Positions 53,676-62,176 are shown, counted from the first letter of the stretch. The stretch is DNA of 64,000 nucleotides from Microbacterium commune (GCF_014836945.1 NZ_JACSPX010000001.1:1139510-1203509); one strand, 5' to 3'. A program made the numbers and translations. Notes: generated from the letters alone by a model not told the origin.

Positions 53676-56593
53676 CAGGTCACCGCCCCCTTGCTGCGCA
53701 CCTCGAGAGCCTGTCGGTCGACCTCGGCGCCGAGGCTGCGCAGCACGTCGAGCACGAGGCCGATGACGACGAGGTAGACGCCCACGTCGAAGACGGTCGA
53801 GCTGACGAACTCGAGGTGTCCCAGCAGCGGTACCTCCGCCTCCCACACCGTGCTCTGCAGCGGCGCCATGCCGAAGAACAGCGGCAGCAGGGCGGCGCCA
53901 ACCGCGAGGATGAGTCCCCCGCCGAGCAGTCGTCCGGCGTCGGTCGGGGCGGCGGCGCCCAGCTCCCACCGCCCACCGGCGATGTAGCGCATCACGAGGG
54001 CCATTCCCGCGACCAGGCCGCCGGCGAAACCCCCGCCGGGGAGGTTGTGGCCCGCGAAGAGCAGATAGATCGACACGAGGATGATCGTGTGGAACAGCAC
54101 CCGCACGATCACCTCGAGCAGGATCGACCGGTTCTCGGCCTTCATCTGCTGGCCGCTGACCAGCCACGCGCGGGGCGCGCCGCTGTTCTCCGCGGTCTGG
54201 AACCGCAGGCCCTCGTCGGTCTCGACCATGGGCCGGCGCGCGGTCGAGCGGCGCTTCGTCTCGGGCAGGTCGCGGGTGGCCGAGAGCAGGTCGGCGCGGT
54301 GGGTGACGAAGACGAGGGATGCCACACCTGTCGCGGCCAGCACGAGCACGCTCAGCTCGCCCATCGTGTCCCACCCGCGCAGGTCGACGAGAGCGACGTT
54401 GACGACGTTCTTGCCGTGCCCGAGGTCGTAGGCGAGCTGCGGGAAGTCGATCGAGATCGGGTCGAACATGCGCGCCTGGGTGGCGACGATGGCCACGAAC
54501 GCCATCACCACCCCGACGCCCACGGCGAGCACAGCCCGCGGGATCCGACCGACCGAGGCGTTGTGCTCACCCATGCGCGAGGGCAGCCGACGCAGCACCA
54601 GGGCGAAGGTGACCATCGTGACGGTCTCGACGAGGATCTGCGTGAGTGCGAGGTCGGGCGCACCGCTCGTCGCGAAGAGCACGACCATGCCGAGCCCGGT
54701 GACCGAGACGAGCACGACACCGGTGTAGCGCTTGCGGGCACGCACGGCGATGATGCCGGCGACGGCCATCACGGGCGCGACGACGATCTGCACAGGTGTG
54801 TGCCAGGCCGAGAGGGCGAGCCGCTCGGGCATCGCGGCGGCGAGCGCGGTCGCCTCGGCGGCGAGCAGCACGACGAAGATCGTTCCGACGTACAGCGGCA
54901 GCGAACCGCGTTGCGTGACGCTGGTGGTCAGCACCGAGAGGCGGTCGACGCCGCGCATGACCAGGTAGTACGCGTCGGCGGCGGTGAAGCGCATCAGGCG
55001 ACGGCGACGGTCCCACCCGGTGCGGATGCTGAGCATGAACATCCCGATGCCCGCGGCGATCGCGCCCAGCGAGAGCAGCAGCGCAGGCTCCAGCCCGTGC
55101 CAGAGCGCCAGGTGACCGGGCTCGCCCGAGCCGAGCGTCCTCGCGTAGCCCTGCAGGGCGACGTCGACGGCGGGCGCGCCGATGCCTGCGGTGATCGTGA
55201 GACCGGCGAGCACGATCGGCGCCGACAGGAAGCCCACCGGCGGATCGGGCCAGGGCGTCTCAGGCAGGTGTGCGCCGTCGGCATCATTCTTGCGCCAGAA
55301 CGCACCCCACAGGAACCGGCAGCCGTAGGCGGCGGTCAGGATCGCGCCGATCGTGACCCCGACCAGCGCCACCCACCCCCAGACGGAGCCGTGCAGGGCG
55401 TCCTCGAGAAGCGCGGTGAGGGTCGACTCCTTGGCGACGTAGCCGATCGTCGGGGCGACGCCCATCATCGAGGCCACCGAGATGAACGCGGCGGTCGCCA
55501 TCACCGGCGCCTGGCGCCCGACCCCGGACAGCTCGTCGATGTCGCGCGTGGAGAGCTGGCGGTCGATCACGCCGACGATGAGGAACAGCGCCGACTTGAA
55601 CAGGGCGTGCCCGATGACCAGGGCGAGGCCGGCGAGCCCCGCCGCCGGGGTGCCGTAGCCGACCACGACGGCGAAGAAGCCGAGCTGACTGACGGTGCCG
55701 AAGGCGAGGATGCGCTTGAGATCGGTCTCGCGCAACGCCTGGATGCTGCCGAGCAGCATCGTGAGCACCCCGAGCGTGATGACGATCGGACGCCACGGAG
55801 CCGAGAGCGCGAAGATCGGCGCGAAGCGCGCGATGAGGTAGATCCCCGCCTTCACCATCGCTGCGGCGTGCAGGTAGGCGCTGACCGGCGTGGGCGCCGC
55901 CATCGCGCCGGGGAGCCAGAAGTGGAACGGGAAGAGGGCCGACTTCGAGATCGCCCCGATGAGCAGCAGCACGATCGCGACGTCGACGATCGGTCCGGTC
56001 GGGGCGAGGGCGAGCAGCTGCCGGATGCTGGCCGTGCCGGCGTCGACGACGAGCAGGATCACGCCGACGAACATGACGAGCCCGCCGAGCGTGGTGACCA
56101 GGAGTGCCTGCAGGGCGGCACGTCGGCTGGCCGCGCGTCGCCGGTAGTGGCCGATGAGCAGGTAAGACAGGATGCTGGTGATCTCCCAGAACATCACGAG
56201 CATCACCAGGTCGTCGGTGAGGACCAGCCCGTACATCGCTCCGGCGAAGCCGAGCAGAACACCGGCGAACTGACCGACCTCACGCCCGTCGTCGTAGAAG
56301 TACCAGCGGCAGTAGAGCAGCACGAGGGCTCCGACGCCGGTGACCATCAGCGTCAGCACCCACCCGAGCACGTCCATGTGCATCGACAGATCGAGACCGA
56401 GCTGCGGTATCCACCGGTACAGCTCGAACGGGGCATCGCCTCCGCCCAGCACCTGTGGGGCCTGCGTGAGAGCGTGTACGAAGGCCGCCGCGGGGACGAG
56501 CGCCCCGAGCACGAACGCCTGTGCTCCGAGCCAGCGCACCAGGACGGGGAGAAGAAGAGACCCGGCCAGGAACACGGCGAGGAGCAACAGCAT
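53675..56593 (-). CDS. mnhA: Na+/H+ antiporter subunit A fused to subunit B
   Basis: The large Mrp subunit, 972 residues. Residues about 1-640 are NuoL-like (FWEITSILSYLLIGHYRRR, KSALFPFHFWLPGAMAAPTPVSAYLHAAAMVKAGIYL with a break at the His-rich loop). About 700-815 contain the NuoJ-like part, and from about 835 the MnhB domain: ILLEVIVRVLFHTIILVS, AGHNLPGGGFAGGLVAGMALVMRYIAGG. There is no separate mnhB gene, so the fusion replaces it. ATG at 56593 with GAGGAG ahead; the frame extends far upstream without homology. Confidence 0.95.
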   Translation of the reverse strand: MLLLLAVFLAGSLLLPVLVRWLGAQAFVLGALVPAAAFVHALTQAPQVLGGGDAPFELYRWIPQLGLDLSMHMDVLGWVLTLMVTGVGALVLLYCRWYFYDDGREVGQFAGVLLGFAGAMYGLVLTDDLVMLVMFWEITSILSYLLIGHYRRRAASRRAALQALLVTTLGGLVMFVGVILLVVDAGTASIRQLLALAPTGPIVDVAIVLLLIGAISKSALFPFHFWLPGAMAAPTPVSAYLHAAAMVKAGIYLIARFAPIFALSAPWRPIVITLGVLTMLLGSIQALRETDLKRILAFGTVSQLGFFAVVVGYGTPAAGLAGLALVIGHALFKSALFLIVGVIDRQLSTRDIDELSGVGRQAPVMATAAFISVASMMGVAPTIGYVAKESTLTALLEDALHGSVWGWVALVGVTIGAILTAAYGCRFLWGAFWRKNDADGAHLPETPWPDPPVGFLSAPIVLAGLTITAGIGAPAVDVALQGYARTLGSGEPGHLALWHGLEPALLLSLGAIAAGIGMFMLSIRTGWDRRRRLMRFTAADAYYLVMRGVDRLSVLTTSVTQRGSLPLYVGTIFVVLLAAEATALAAAMPERLALSAWHTPVQIVVAPVMAVAGIIAVRARKRYTGVVLVSVTGLGMVVLFATSGAPDLALTQILVETVTMVTFALVLRRLPSRMGEHNASVGRIPRAVLAVGVGVVMAFVAIVATQARMFDPISIDFPQLAYDLGHGKNVVNVALVDLRGWDTMGELSVLVLAATGVASLVFVTHRADLLSATRDLPETKRRSTARRPMVETDEGLRFQTAENSGAPRAWLVSGQQMKAENRSILLEVIVRVLFHTIILVSIYLLFAGHNLPGGGFAGGLVAGMALVMRYIAGGRWELGAAAPTDAGRLLGGGLILAVGAALLPLFFGMAPLQSTVWEAEVPLLGHLEFVSSTVFDVGVYLVVIGLVLDVLRSLGAEVDRQALEVRSKGAVT

Positions 56594-56697
56594 AAGCGGC
56601 TCCTCAAGCTCGTCGAGGCCTTCCGGCACAGGCGGGCGATGTGACTCTATTCTACGGGTCCGTCTGCACTCATGACGCGACGGGTCGTCATCTGAGC

Positions 56698-57771
56698 TCA
56701 GTGAGCGGGCGGCGCGGCGGTCTCTCCGGCCCGGAACTCGCACGCGAAGTGCACGGATTCGCCCGGCTCGCCCTCGAGCATCCGGACCACCTGCTCCCCT
56801 GCTGCGCGACCCTTCTGGAGCGCGGGCTGCGCCATCGTCGTGAGCTCGAGCGAGCCGAGACCGTCGGCGGCGATTCCGTCGAAGCCGACGACCGTGAGGT
56901 CGTCGGGCACGCGCAGGCCGAGCTCCTCGGCGGCGCGGATGGCGCCCACGGCGAGCAGGTCGCTCTGCGCCACGATCGCGGTCGGCCGGTCGGCGCGCAG
57001 CGTCCCGTCCGTCTCGGCGAGCAGCGTGCGCGCGGCGAGATACCCCTCGTCGACCAGGCTGCCCGCCGCCGTGATCCCCGTCCCGTCTGGGAACGCCTCG
57101 CGAAAGCCTGCCAGCCGGTCGAGTGTGATGGAGACGGTGGCCGCCGCCTCCCTCTCGGCCGTGAGCGGTGCACGCTCGCGAACGGGGTCCAGGGCCAGGG
57201 TGATGGTGGCCGCGCGCCGGTGGCCGAGCTCGCGCACGTGCCGAGCGATCGTCGCGCTCGCCTCGCGGTTGTCGAGCGTCACCTGCGGCACGTCGTCTCC
57301 TGCGTCGCCCTCGATCACCACCACCGGCAGTCCACGCTGCCGCACGACCTCGAGCACCTCGCGAGCTCGCGTCGAGCATCCGATCAGCACGACGGCGTCG
57401 ACGGGCGCGTCGGCGATCGCCGGCGGCTCGTCGTCACGCGGGTCGTCGCGCAGCAGCAGGATGCCCGTGCTGATCGACGCCAGCGCATCGGTCAGGCCGT
57501 CCATCATCACCGTGGTGACCGGGTCGAGGAAAGCATGCCGCAGGTCTCCCCCGAGCACGACGCCGACGATTCCGCTGCGACCGGTGCGCAGCGAGGCGGC
57601 GCGGGGGTCGGGGCCGGTGTATCCGAGGGCGGCCGCAGCCGCCACGACCTTCTTGCGCGTCGCGTCTGCGACGTTCACCTTGCCGCTGAACACGACGGAT
57701 GCAGTCGACGTCGACACCCCCGCCTCGCGGGCGACGTCGGCGATGGTCGCTCGTCGCGTGCCGGTGCCCAT
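56698..57771 (-). CDS. LacI family transcriptional regulator
   Basis: A 357-residue LacI/GalR repressor. The helix-turn-helix TIADVAREAGVSTSTASVVFSGKVNVADATRKKV is at residues about 8-45, followed by the hinge and a periplasmic-binding-protein-like sensor domain. It is divergent from an MFS gene and an operator lies between them. The ATG at 57771 is preferred to 57798 because TATCCT (57783-57778) lies six bases ahead, giving a leaderless message. Confidence 0.92.
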   Translation of the reverse strand: MGTGTRRATIADVAREAGVSTSTASVVFSGKVNVADATRKKVVAAAAALGYTGPDPRAASLRTGRSGIVGVVLGGDLRHAFLDPVTTVMMDGLTDALASISTGILLLRDDPRDDEPPAIADAPVDAVVLIGCSTRAREVLEVVRQRGLPVVVIEGDAGDDVPQVTLDNREASATIARHVRELGHRRAATITLALDPVRERAPLTAEREAAATVSITLDRLAGFREAFPDGTGITAAGSLVDEGYLAARTLLAETDGTLRADRPTAIVAQSDLLAVGAIRAAEELGLRVPDDLTVVGFDGIAADGLGSLELTTMAQPALQKGRAAGEQVVRMLEGEPGESVHFACEFRAGETAAPPAH

Positions 57772-57777
57772 GCTCCG

Positions 57778-57783
57778 AGGATA
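57778..57783 (-). promoter_or_regulatory. -10 box of the lacI-type gene (leaderless)
   Basis: TATCCT on the minus strand ends six bases before the regulator start at 57771. It is 30 bp from the operator centre. Confidence 0.5.
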
Positions 57784-57812
57784 TCTCGCAGCGCCCACGG
57801 CGGTTCTCCGCG

Positions 57813-57833
57813 ATCGAATCGTTTCGATATCAT
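57813..57833 (+). promoter_or_regulatory. LacI-type operator overlapping the MFS promoter
   Basis: ATCGAATCGTTTCGAT (57813-57828) is a 16-bp near-palindrome with a central CG, the form used by LacI/GalR repressors. Its last base is the first of TATCAT (57828-57833), a -10 box six bases ahead of the MFS ATG at 57840. Repression of the MFS gene by the divergent regulator follows naturally. Confidence 0.75.
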
Positions 57834-57839
57834 CGTCGG

Positions 57840-59063
57840 ATGGACACCGCCCTCACCCGCTCACAGTTCGTCCGCTGGCGGCTCGCGATCTTCGCGATCT
57901 TCCTCGCCAGCGGCCTCTCGATCGCCACGTGGGCCTCGCGGGTGCCCAGCATCGCCGCCGCGCTGCAGATCGACAAGGCGCAGATCGGACTGCTGCTGCT
58001 CGGAATGGGGATCTCATCCATCGTCGGCATCTCGACCGGCCCGATCCTGATGGCCCGAACCGGCGCACGCCTCGGCATGCTGATCGGAATGGTGCTCTTC
58101 GGCTCGGGCGTCATCCTCATCGGCCTCGGCACCGACGTGTTCGGTGCTGTTCCCGTCGTGGTGGTGGGCATGGTGCTGTTCGGCTTCGGCAACGGATCCG
58201 TCGACGTGATGATGAACGTCGAGGCCACCGCCATCGAGCAGCAGATGGGCAAGACGATCCTGCCCGTGTTCCACGCCTTCTTCAGCTTCGGCACGGTCAT
58301 CGGCGCCGGTGCCGGCGCCGGCGCCGCCCTGCTGTCGATGAACGTCGCAGCCCACGCCGCCATCATCGGCGCGGTCATCCTCGTCGCCGCCGTCGTCTGC
58401 TTCTTCCAGGTGCCCGTGCGCGAGGCCGCTCTCGACCCGATCCCGGACGAGAGGCCCCCGTTCCGCCAGCGCCTGCACACCGCCCTCGAGGCCTGGCGCG
58501 AACCGCGCACCTACGCGCTGGGCATCGTCATGCTCGGCATGTCGTTCGCCGAGGGCGGCGCCAATGACTGGATCGCCCTCGGCGTCGTCGAGGGCCATGA
58601 CCAGGAAGTCGGCATGGGCGCGCTCGCGCTCACCGTGTTCTCGGTGGGCATGACCGTCGTGCGCCTCCTCGGCGGTCCGCTGGTGGATCGCTTCGGTCGC
58701 GTGGCCGTGCTGCGCGTGCTCGCCGCGACCGCGGCATCCGGCATCCTGCTCTTCATCCTCGCCCCGAACCTCCCCCTGGTGCTTCTGGGAGCCGCGCTCT
58801 GGGGCGTCGGCGCATCGCTCGGATTCCCGCTCGGCATGTCGGCCGCCGCCGACGACCCGGCGAAGGCCGCCGCGCGGGTGAGCGCCGCCGCCACCATCGG
58901 ATACGTCGCGTTCCTCGGCGGGCCGCCCGTGCTCGGCCTGATCAGCGAGCACATCGGACTGCTGAACACGCTGTTCATCCTCGTCGCGCTCGTGGTCATG
59001 TCCGGGCTGTTCTCGTCGGCCGCCAAGCCGCTGCGCGCCGACGAGCCCGCCCTGACGAAGTAG
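57840..59063 (+). CDS. Major facilitator superfamily transporter
   Basis: A 407-residue, twelve-helix MFS protein with the N-terminal segment FVRWRLAIFAIFLASGLSIATWASRVPSIAAALQI (a split motif of the YbjJ/YfmO-like branch) and PVFHAFFSFGTVIGAGAGAGAALL. Relatives in Actinobacteria lie next to LacI regulators and are linked to sugar or drug efflux; the substrate is unknown here. Leaderless promoter with overlapping LacI operator. Confidence 0.9.
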   Translation: MDTALTRSQFVRWRLAIFAIFLASGLSIATWASRVPSIAAALQIDKAQIGLLLLGMGISSIVGISTGPILMARTGARLGMLIGMVLFGSGVILIGLGTDVFGAVPVVVVGMVLFGFGNGSVDVMMNVEATAIEQQMGKTILPVFHAFFSFGTVIGAGAGAGAALLSMNVAAHAAIIGAVILVAAVVCFFQVPVREAALDPIPDERPPFRQRLHTALEAWREPRTYALGIVMLGMSFAEGGANDWIALGVVEGHDQEVGMGALALTVFSVGMTVVRLLGGPLVDRFGRVAVLRVLAATAASGILLFILAPNLPLVLLGAALWGVGASLGFPLGMSAAADDPAKAAARVSAAATIGYVAFLGGPPVLGLISEHIGLLNTLFILVALVVMSGLFSSAAKPLRADEPALTK

Positions 59064-59066
59064 GCT
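59061..59066 (+). promoter_or_regulatory. -10 box of nucS (leaderless)
   Basis: TAGGCT begins two bases before the end of the MFS stop codon (TAG) and ends six bases before the nucS GTG. The stop codon of one gene is thus part of the next gene's promoter. Confidence 0.55.
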
Positions 59067-59072
59067 CGTCGG

Positions 59073-59768
59073 GTGCGTCTCGTCATCGCCCGCTGCGCGG
59101 TCGACTACACCGGTCGACTCAACGCCCACCTGCCCCTCGCCACGCGCCTGCTGGTGCACAAGGGCGACGGCAGCCTGCTCGTGCACTCCGACGGCGGCAG
59201 CTACAAGCCGCTGAACTGGATGAGCCCGCCGTGCTCCCTCTCGCCGGAGGTCCCCGGTGAGGAGGAGGCCGGCGCCGGTGTCATCGAGGTGTGGCGGGTG
59301 ACCCACAAGAAGACCGGTGACGCGCTTCGCGTGCAGATCTACGAGATCATCCACGATTCGCAGCACGAGCTCGGGATCGACCCCGGGCTGCAGAAGGACG
59401 GCGTCGAGGCCGACCTGCAGCGGCTGCTCGCCGAGCAGGTCGATCTGATCAGCGAAGGCGCGACGCTGGTGCGTCGCGAGTATCCGACGGCGATCGGTCC
59501 TGTCGACCTGATGGTCCGGGATGCCCACGGCGCCGCCATCGCGGTAGAGGTGAAGCGCCGCGGCGACATCGACGGGGTCGAGCAGCTCACCCGATACCTC
59601 GAGCTGCTCGGGCGAGACCCGCATCTCGCCCCGGTCACCGGCGTCTTCGCGGCCCAGGAGATCAAGCCGCAGGCCCGCGTGCTCGCCGAGGACCGCGGCA
59701 TCCGGTGCGTCGTACTCGACTACGAGGGCATGAAGGGCATCGAGTCGGGCATCCCCCGCCTGTTCTGA
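59073..59768 (+). CDS. nucS: Mismatch-specific endonuclease NucS
   Basis: A 231-residue nuclease that cuts both strands at G-T, G-G and T-T mismatches, the non-canonical mismatch repair of Actinobacteria lacking MutS/MutL. The N-terminal DNA-binding domain starts [15 protein letters not shown]. The nuclease core has GPVDLMVRD and the catalytic [19 protein letters not shown] (D-ExK). The C-terminal GIPRLF is a plausible sliding-clamp motif. GTG start directly behind a -10 box. Confidence 0.96.
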   Translation: MRLVIARCAVDYTGRLNAHLPLATRLLVHKGDGSLLVHSDGGSYKPLNWMSPPCSLSPEVPGEEEAGAGVIEVWRVTHKKTGDALRVQIYEIIHDSQHELGIDPGLQKDGVEADLQRLLAEQVDLISEGATLVRREYPTAIGPVDLMVRDAHGAAIAVEVKRRGDIDGVEQLTRYLELLGRDPHLAPVTGVFAAQEIKPQARVLAEDRGIRCVVLDYEGMKGIESGIPRLF

Positions 59769-59785
59769 GCATCCTCCGCTCCGCC

Positions 59786-59791
59786 TAGGCT
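59786..59791 (+). promoter_or_regulatory. -10 box of the HAD phosphatase gene (leaderless)
   Basis: TAGGCT ends six bases before the ATG at 59798; no ribosome site is visible. Confidence 0.5.
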
Positions 59792-59797
59792 GGATGC

Positions 59798-60466
59798 ATG
59801 CCCGTTTCGCCATACACCTGCATCCTCTGGGACGTCGACGGCACCATCGCCGACGCGTCCGCCGGCATCCTGCCCCGTCTGCAGCAGGTGTTCGCGTCGT
59901 ACGATCTGCCCGAACCGGATGCCGAGGCGCTGTCGCTCTGGATCGGCCCGCCGATGCTCGAGTCGTTCCAGGTGCGCGCCGGCATGGACGCCGCTCAGGC
60001 CGAGGAGGCGGTGCAGCGGTACCGCGCACTCGCCGCGGCAGACGGGTACGCGGCCTCGGTCGACCTCTACCCCGGTGTCGCCGAGGTGCTGCGCGCGGTG
60101 CACGCCGCCGGCATCCCCCAGGCGACGGCGAGCACCAAACCCGAGAACCAGGTGCAGGCGATCCTCGACCACTACGAGCTGACGCCGCTGTTCACCGCGG
60201 TCTCGGGCGCCAGGGTCGGAACCGTCGGCAACCACGACGGCAAGTCGTTCGTGGTCGGCCAGGCACTCGACCGGCTGCGCTCGGCAGGTGTCGACGTCTC
60301 ACGCCCGGTGCTGATCGGCGACCGTCACCACGACGTCGACGGCGCGGCCGAGCACGGCATCCCGGTCATCTTCTCGGAATGGGGCTTCGGCCACCCCGAC
60401 GAAGCCGAGGGCGCGAAGGCGCGCGCGGCGGATGCCGGCGAGCTGCACGCCCTGCTGCTGGGCTGA
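59798..60466 (+). CDS. HAD-superfamily phosphatase (phosphoglycolate phosphatase-like)
   Basis: A 222-residue haloacid-dehalogenase-fold phosphatase. Motif I is WDVDGTIADAS, motif II lies around ATASTKPENQ, motif III is GKSFVVGQAL and motif IV reads LIGDRHHDVDGA. The cap domain (about 20-85) is the helical type of the Gph group. Likely dephosphorylates a small phosphate ester; the exact substrate is open. Confidence 0.88.
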   Translation: MPVSPYTCILWDVDGTIADASAGILPRLQQVFASYDLPEPDAEALSLWIGPPMLESFQVRAGMDAAQAEEAVQRYRALAAADGYAASVDLYPGVAEVLRAVHAAGIPQATASTKPENQVQAILDHYELTPLFTAVSGARVGTVGNHDGKSFVVGQALDRLRSAGVDVSRPVLIGDRHHDVDGAAEHGIPVIFSEWGFGHPDEAEGAKARAADAGELHALLLG

Positions 60467-60480
60467 GCGCCCCGCGGGTC

Positions 60481-60500
60481 GATCCGATCCGATCCGATCC
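60481..60500. repeat. GATCC pentamer repeat next to palindrome copy F
   Basis: Four exact tandem GATCC units, with degenerate ones on both sides (GGTC before, GATTCC after), end a few bases before the palindrome. Confidence 0.85.
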
Positions 60501-60504
60501 GATT

Positions 60505-60574
60505 CCGGGGCCGACACTCCAGATGTCGGACGTTCTCGCGGGATCCGTCCGACATCTGGAGTGTCGGCCCCCGG
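60505..60574. repeat. Palindromic element copy F
   Basis: A copy with perfect arms and the same centre as copy B. It lies between the convergent HAD and cold-shock genes, where it could also stop transcription from both sides. Confidence 0.95.
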
Positions 60575-60638
60575 AGTGCACGCCCGCAGACGCAGAACTC
60601 CCCGGCGCCGATCAGCACCGGGGAGTTCGAAACCCGCC

Positions 60639-60845
60639 TCAGAGAGGGCGGATGTTCTCGGCCTGAAGGCCCTTGGGGCCCTGTGCCACATCGAACTCGA
60701 CGCGCTGGTTCTCGTCGAGTGACCGGTAGCCGCTGGATGCGATGGCGGAGTAGTGCGCGAACACGTCGGCGCCTCCGTCATCGGGGGAGATGAAGCCGAA
60801 GCCCTTCTCCGAGTTGAACCACTTGACCGTGCCCTGGGTGCTCAT
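60639..60845 (-). CDS. Cold-shock protein (CspA family)
   Basis: A 68-residue single-stranded nucleic-acid-binding protein. RNP1 is KGFGFI and RNP2 VFAHYS, with the start [15 protein letters not shown]. It acts as an RNA chaperone or transcription antiterminator. It is preceded by a promoter (60926-60899) and a leader of about 47 bases with no strong ribosome site. Confidence 0.95.
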   Translation of the reverse strand: MSTQGTVKWFNSEKGFGFISPDDGGADVFAHYSAIASSGYRSLDENQRVEFDVAQGPKGLQAENIRPL

Positions 60846-60898
60846 TTACTGCCGTTCTGCTCATTGCCATGTCGACGCAGGATGCTCCGACTGCGCTA

Positions 60899-60926
60899 AC
60901 GCTATCCCAGCGGACCCTTCCGTCAA
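60899..60926 (-). promoter_or_regulatory. Promoter of the cold-shock gene
   Basis: On the minus strand TTGACG (60926-60921), 16 bp and TAGCGT (60904-60899) make a good housekeeping promoter; transcription would start near 60892, giving a 5' leader of about 47 bases. Confidence 0.65.
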
Positions 60927-60961
60927 CAGGCCGAATCGGAAGGTGACCCAAATGTTGCACG

Positions 60962-61003
60962 AAAAAATGGATGGCCCCCACCGCGGGGGGAGCGGTGGGG
61001 GCC
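60962..61003 (-). terminator. Rho-independent terminator facing the cold-shock promoter
   Basis: A perfect 12-bp stem (60973-60984 with 60992-61003, GGCCCCCACCGC) is followed on the minus strand by ATCCATTTTTT. This is the only classical hairpin-plus-T-run in the window. It points to a minus-strand transcript coming from the 61004-61480 region, where no certain gene exists. Confidence 0.8.
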
Positions 61004-61486
61004 GAAGACGACCGGAGGGTGCGTCGGGGTTCAGCATACACACTTCTCGAGAAATTTGTCCCCCATATGGGGGACAAAACGGAGAATCAGTGTCATGATG
61101 AGAGCGGCCCCCTCGCCTCAGCTTCTGGGGAGATGCAGGCAGGGAGCCAATCGCATGCGGAGATCGTCGGAAACTGGGGAGTAGCCGTCACCGAAGGGGA
61201 ATCGGAGAACAAGCGATCAGATCCCACCGCGTGCACTCCAGGATACGACCTGGGGGATGAGATGGGGATTGCAGGCTCGGAGAGGAATTGTCGGCACAGC
61301 GAAGCCGATCACCTCTCCGAGCCGCTGCATGTCGGTCTGCCCGTTCGCGCAGCCGCGGCAGGCGTCGAGCTGTAACGCGACCCGTTCCACCTGTCAATCC
61401 CTTGGCCCGATCCGACAGCCGGATGACACGCTGGCATCTCCACGTCAGACCGGGCGGTGATCCCGCCCCGAACGGAGGGAGACACC
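61004..61486. other. Unexplained 480-bp intergenic region
   Basis: Between the terminator at 60962-61003 and csbD lie a perfect 24-bp palindrome (61055-61078) and overlapping weak frames. The best minus-strand candidate runs from GTG 61390 to 61217 (57 residues, includes DACRGCANGQTDMQRLGEV; about three quarters of codons end in G or C, more in its first half). A plus-strand frame from ATG 61134 to 61375 (80 residues) has weaker bias. A TTGACA lies at 61397-61392 on the minus strand. A small RNA or small protein gene is possible; none is proven. Confidence 0.5.
61055..61078. promoter_or_regulatory. Perfect 24-bp palindrome, probable operator
   Basis: TTTGTCCCCCAT is followed directly by its complement ATGGGGGACAAA. 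There is no loop, so it is a protein-binding site rather than a hairpin. It is about 200 bp ahead of the cold-shock start and 410 bp ahead of csbD. No regulator gene adjoins. Confidence 0.65.
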
Positions 61487-61660
61487 ATGGGAGCCATGGA
61501 CGACGCCAAGCACAACACCGAGAAGCTCGTGGGCAAGGCCAAGGAAGGCATCGGTGACGCCACCGACAACGAGCGCCTCGAGGCAGAGGGCAAGACCGAT
61601 CAGGTCAAGGCCGATGCCAAGAAGATCGGCGATGACGTCAAGGACGCCTTCAACAAGTGA
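61487..61660 (+). CDS. CsbD family stress protein
   Basis: A 57-residue hydrophilic protein, MGAMDDAKHNTEKLVGKAKEGIGDATDNERLEAEGKTDQ (broken by turns), the hallmark of the CsbD family, which is induced by general stress in many bacteria. The ATG at 61487 has GGAGGGA in front; a longer frame is not conserved. A good hairpin follows the stop. Confidence 0.92.
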   Translation: MGAMDDAKHNTEKLVGKAKEGIGDATDNERLEAEGKTDQVKADAKKIGDDVKDAFNK

Positions 61661-61684
61661 CCTTCACGGCCCGCGTGCCTGATT

Positions 61685-61716
61685 GAGCGCCGTCGACCTT
61701 CGGGTCGGCGGCGCTC
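61685..61716 (+). terminator. Terminator hairpin after csbD
   Basis: GAGCGCCGTCGACC pairs with GGTCGGCGGCGCTC (one G-T type wobble and no bulge) around a TTCG tetraloop, 24 bp after the csbD stop. The trailing sequence is GTCATT, without a T-run. Confidence 0.65.
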
Positions 61717-61777
61717 GTCATTCCGCCCGCCGACGGCCCCACGCGCGGAATGGACACGCCCGGGGCGTCCGGCGGCT

Positions 61778-61783
61778 TATCAT
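61778..61783 (+). promoter_or_regulatory. -10 box of the 61789 gene (leaderless)
   Basis: TATCAT ends five bases before the ATG at 61789, with no ribosome site. Confidence 0.5.
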
Positions 61784-61788
61784 CCAGT

Positions 61789-62106
61789 ATGGGAAGACTG
61801 AAGTACGACAGCAGCGCGCCGCCGATCACGATCGACGACGAGACGCTCGTGCATCTGAAGATCGTCATCGGCACCAAGCTGCGACGCAACGAGAGCTTCC
61901 TGCTGACCTGGCTGCGCGGTGACGACGCCGAGGACGCCCGCACCACGATCTGGGTGCACCCGGCGATCCCGATGCAGTTCGGGTTCGACTCCGCGGTGCT
62001 CCCGCCCGTCGCGCCGGATCGCATCACGACGATCATGACGGCGCTGAACGCCACCGGCGAGCTCGTGCTGGACGAGTACATCCACGCTGCGGCCGAACCG
62101 GCGTGA
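61789..62106 (+). CDS. Small Microbacteriaceae-type protein (DUF7882-like)
   Basis: A 105-residue soluble protein starting MGRLKYDSSAPPITIDDETLVHLKIVIGTKLRRNESFLLTW (continuous beta/alpha region), with a middle TTIWVHPAIPMQFGFD. It resembles a small family common in Microbacteriaceae, sometimes mislabelled as DNA ligase; no ligase motif is present. Family name is from memory and moderately sure. Function unknown. Confidence 0.7.
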   Translation: MGRLKYDSSAPPITIDDETLVHLKIVIGTKLRRNESFLLTWLRGDDAEDARTTIWVHPAIPMQFGFDSAVLPPVAPDRITTIMTALNATGELVLDEYIHAAAEPA

Positions 62107-62134
62107 CGACGCGCCGGTCGTCACGCCGGATGGA

Positions 62135-62173
62135 AACGGCGAAGGCCCCGGATGATCCGGGGCCTTCGCCGTT
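62135..62173. terminator. Strong bidirectional hairpin
   Basis: A perfect 18-bp stem (62135-62152 with 62156-62173, AACGGCGAAGGCCCCGGA and complement) with a three-base loop stands between the end of the 61789 gene and the 3' end of the tRNA, which converge here. It probably terminates both. Confidence 0.8.
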
Positions 62174-62176
62174 CTG

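Noticed and set aside
56594..57379. Upstream extension of mnhA into the LacI gene
   Set aside because: The extension is Arg-rich shadow of lacI; GAGGAG in front of the ATG at 56593 marks the start.
60846..60960. A structured cold-shock riboswitch leader
   Set aside because: The predicted leader is only about 47 bases and shows no convincing stem; a normal promoter explains the region.
61134..61375. An 80-residue plus-strand protein in the csp-csbD gap
   Set aside because: Codon third positions show little bias and the G-rich site touches the start without spacer; not supported as a gene.
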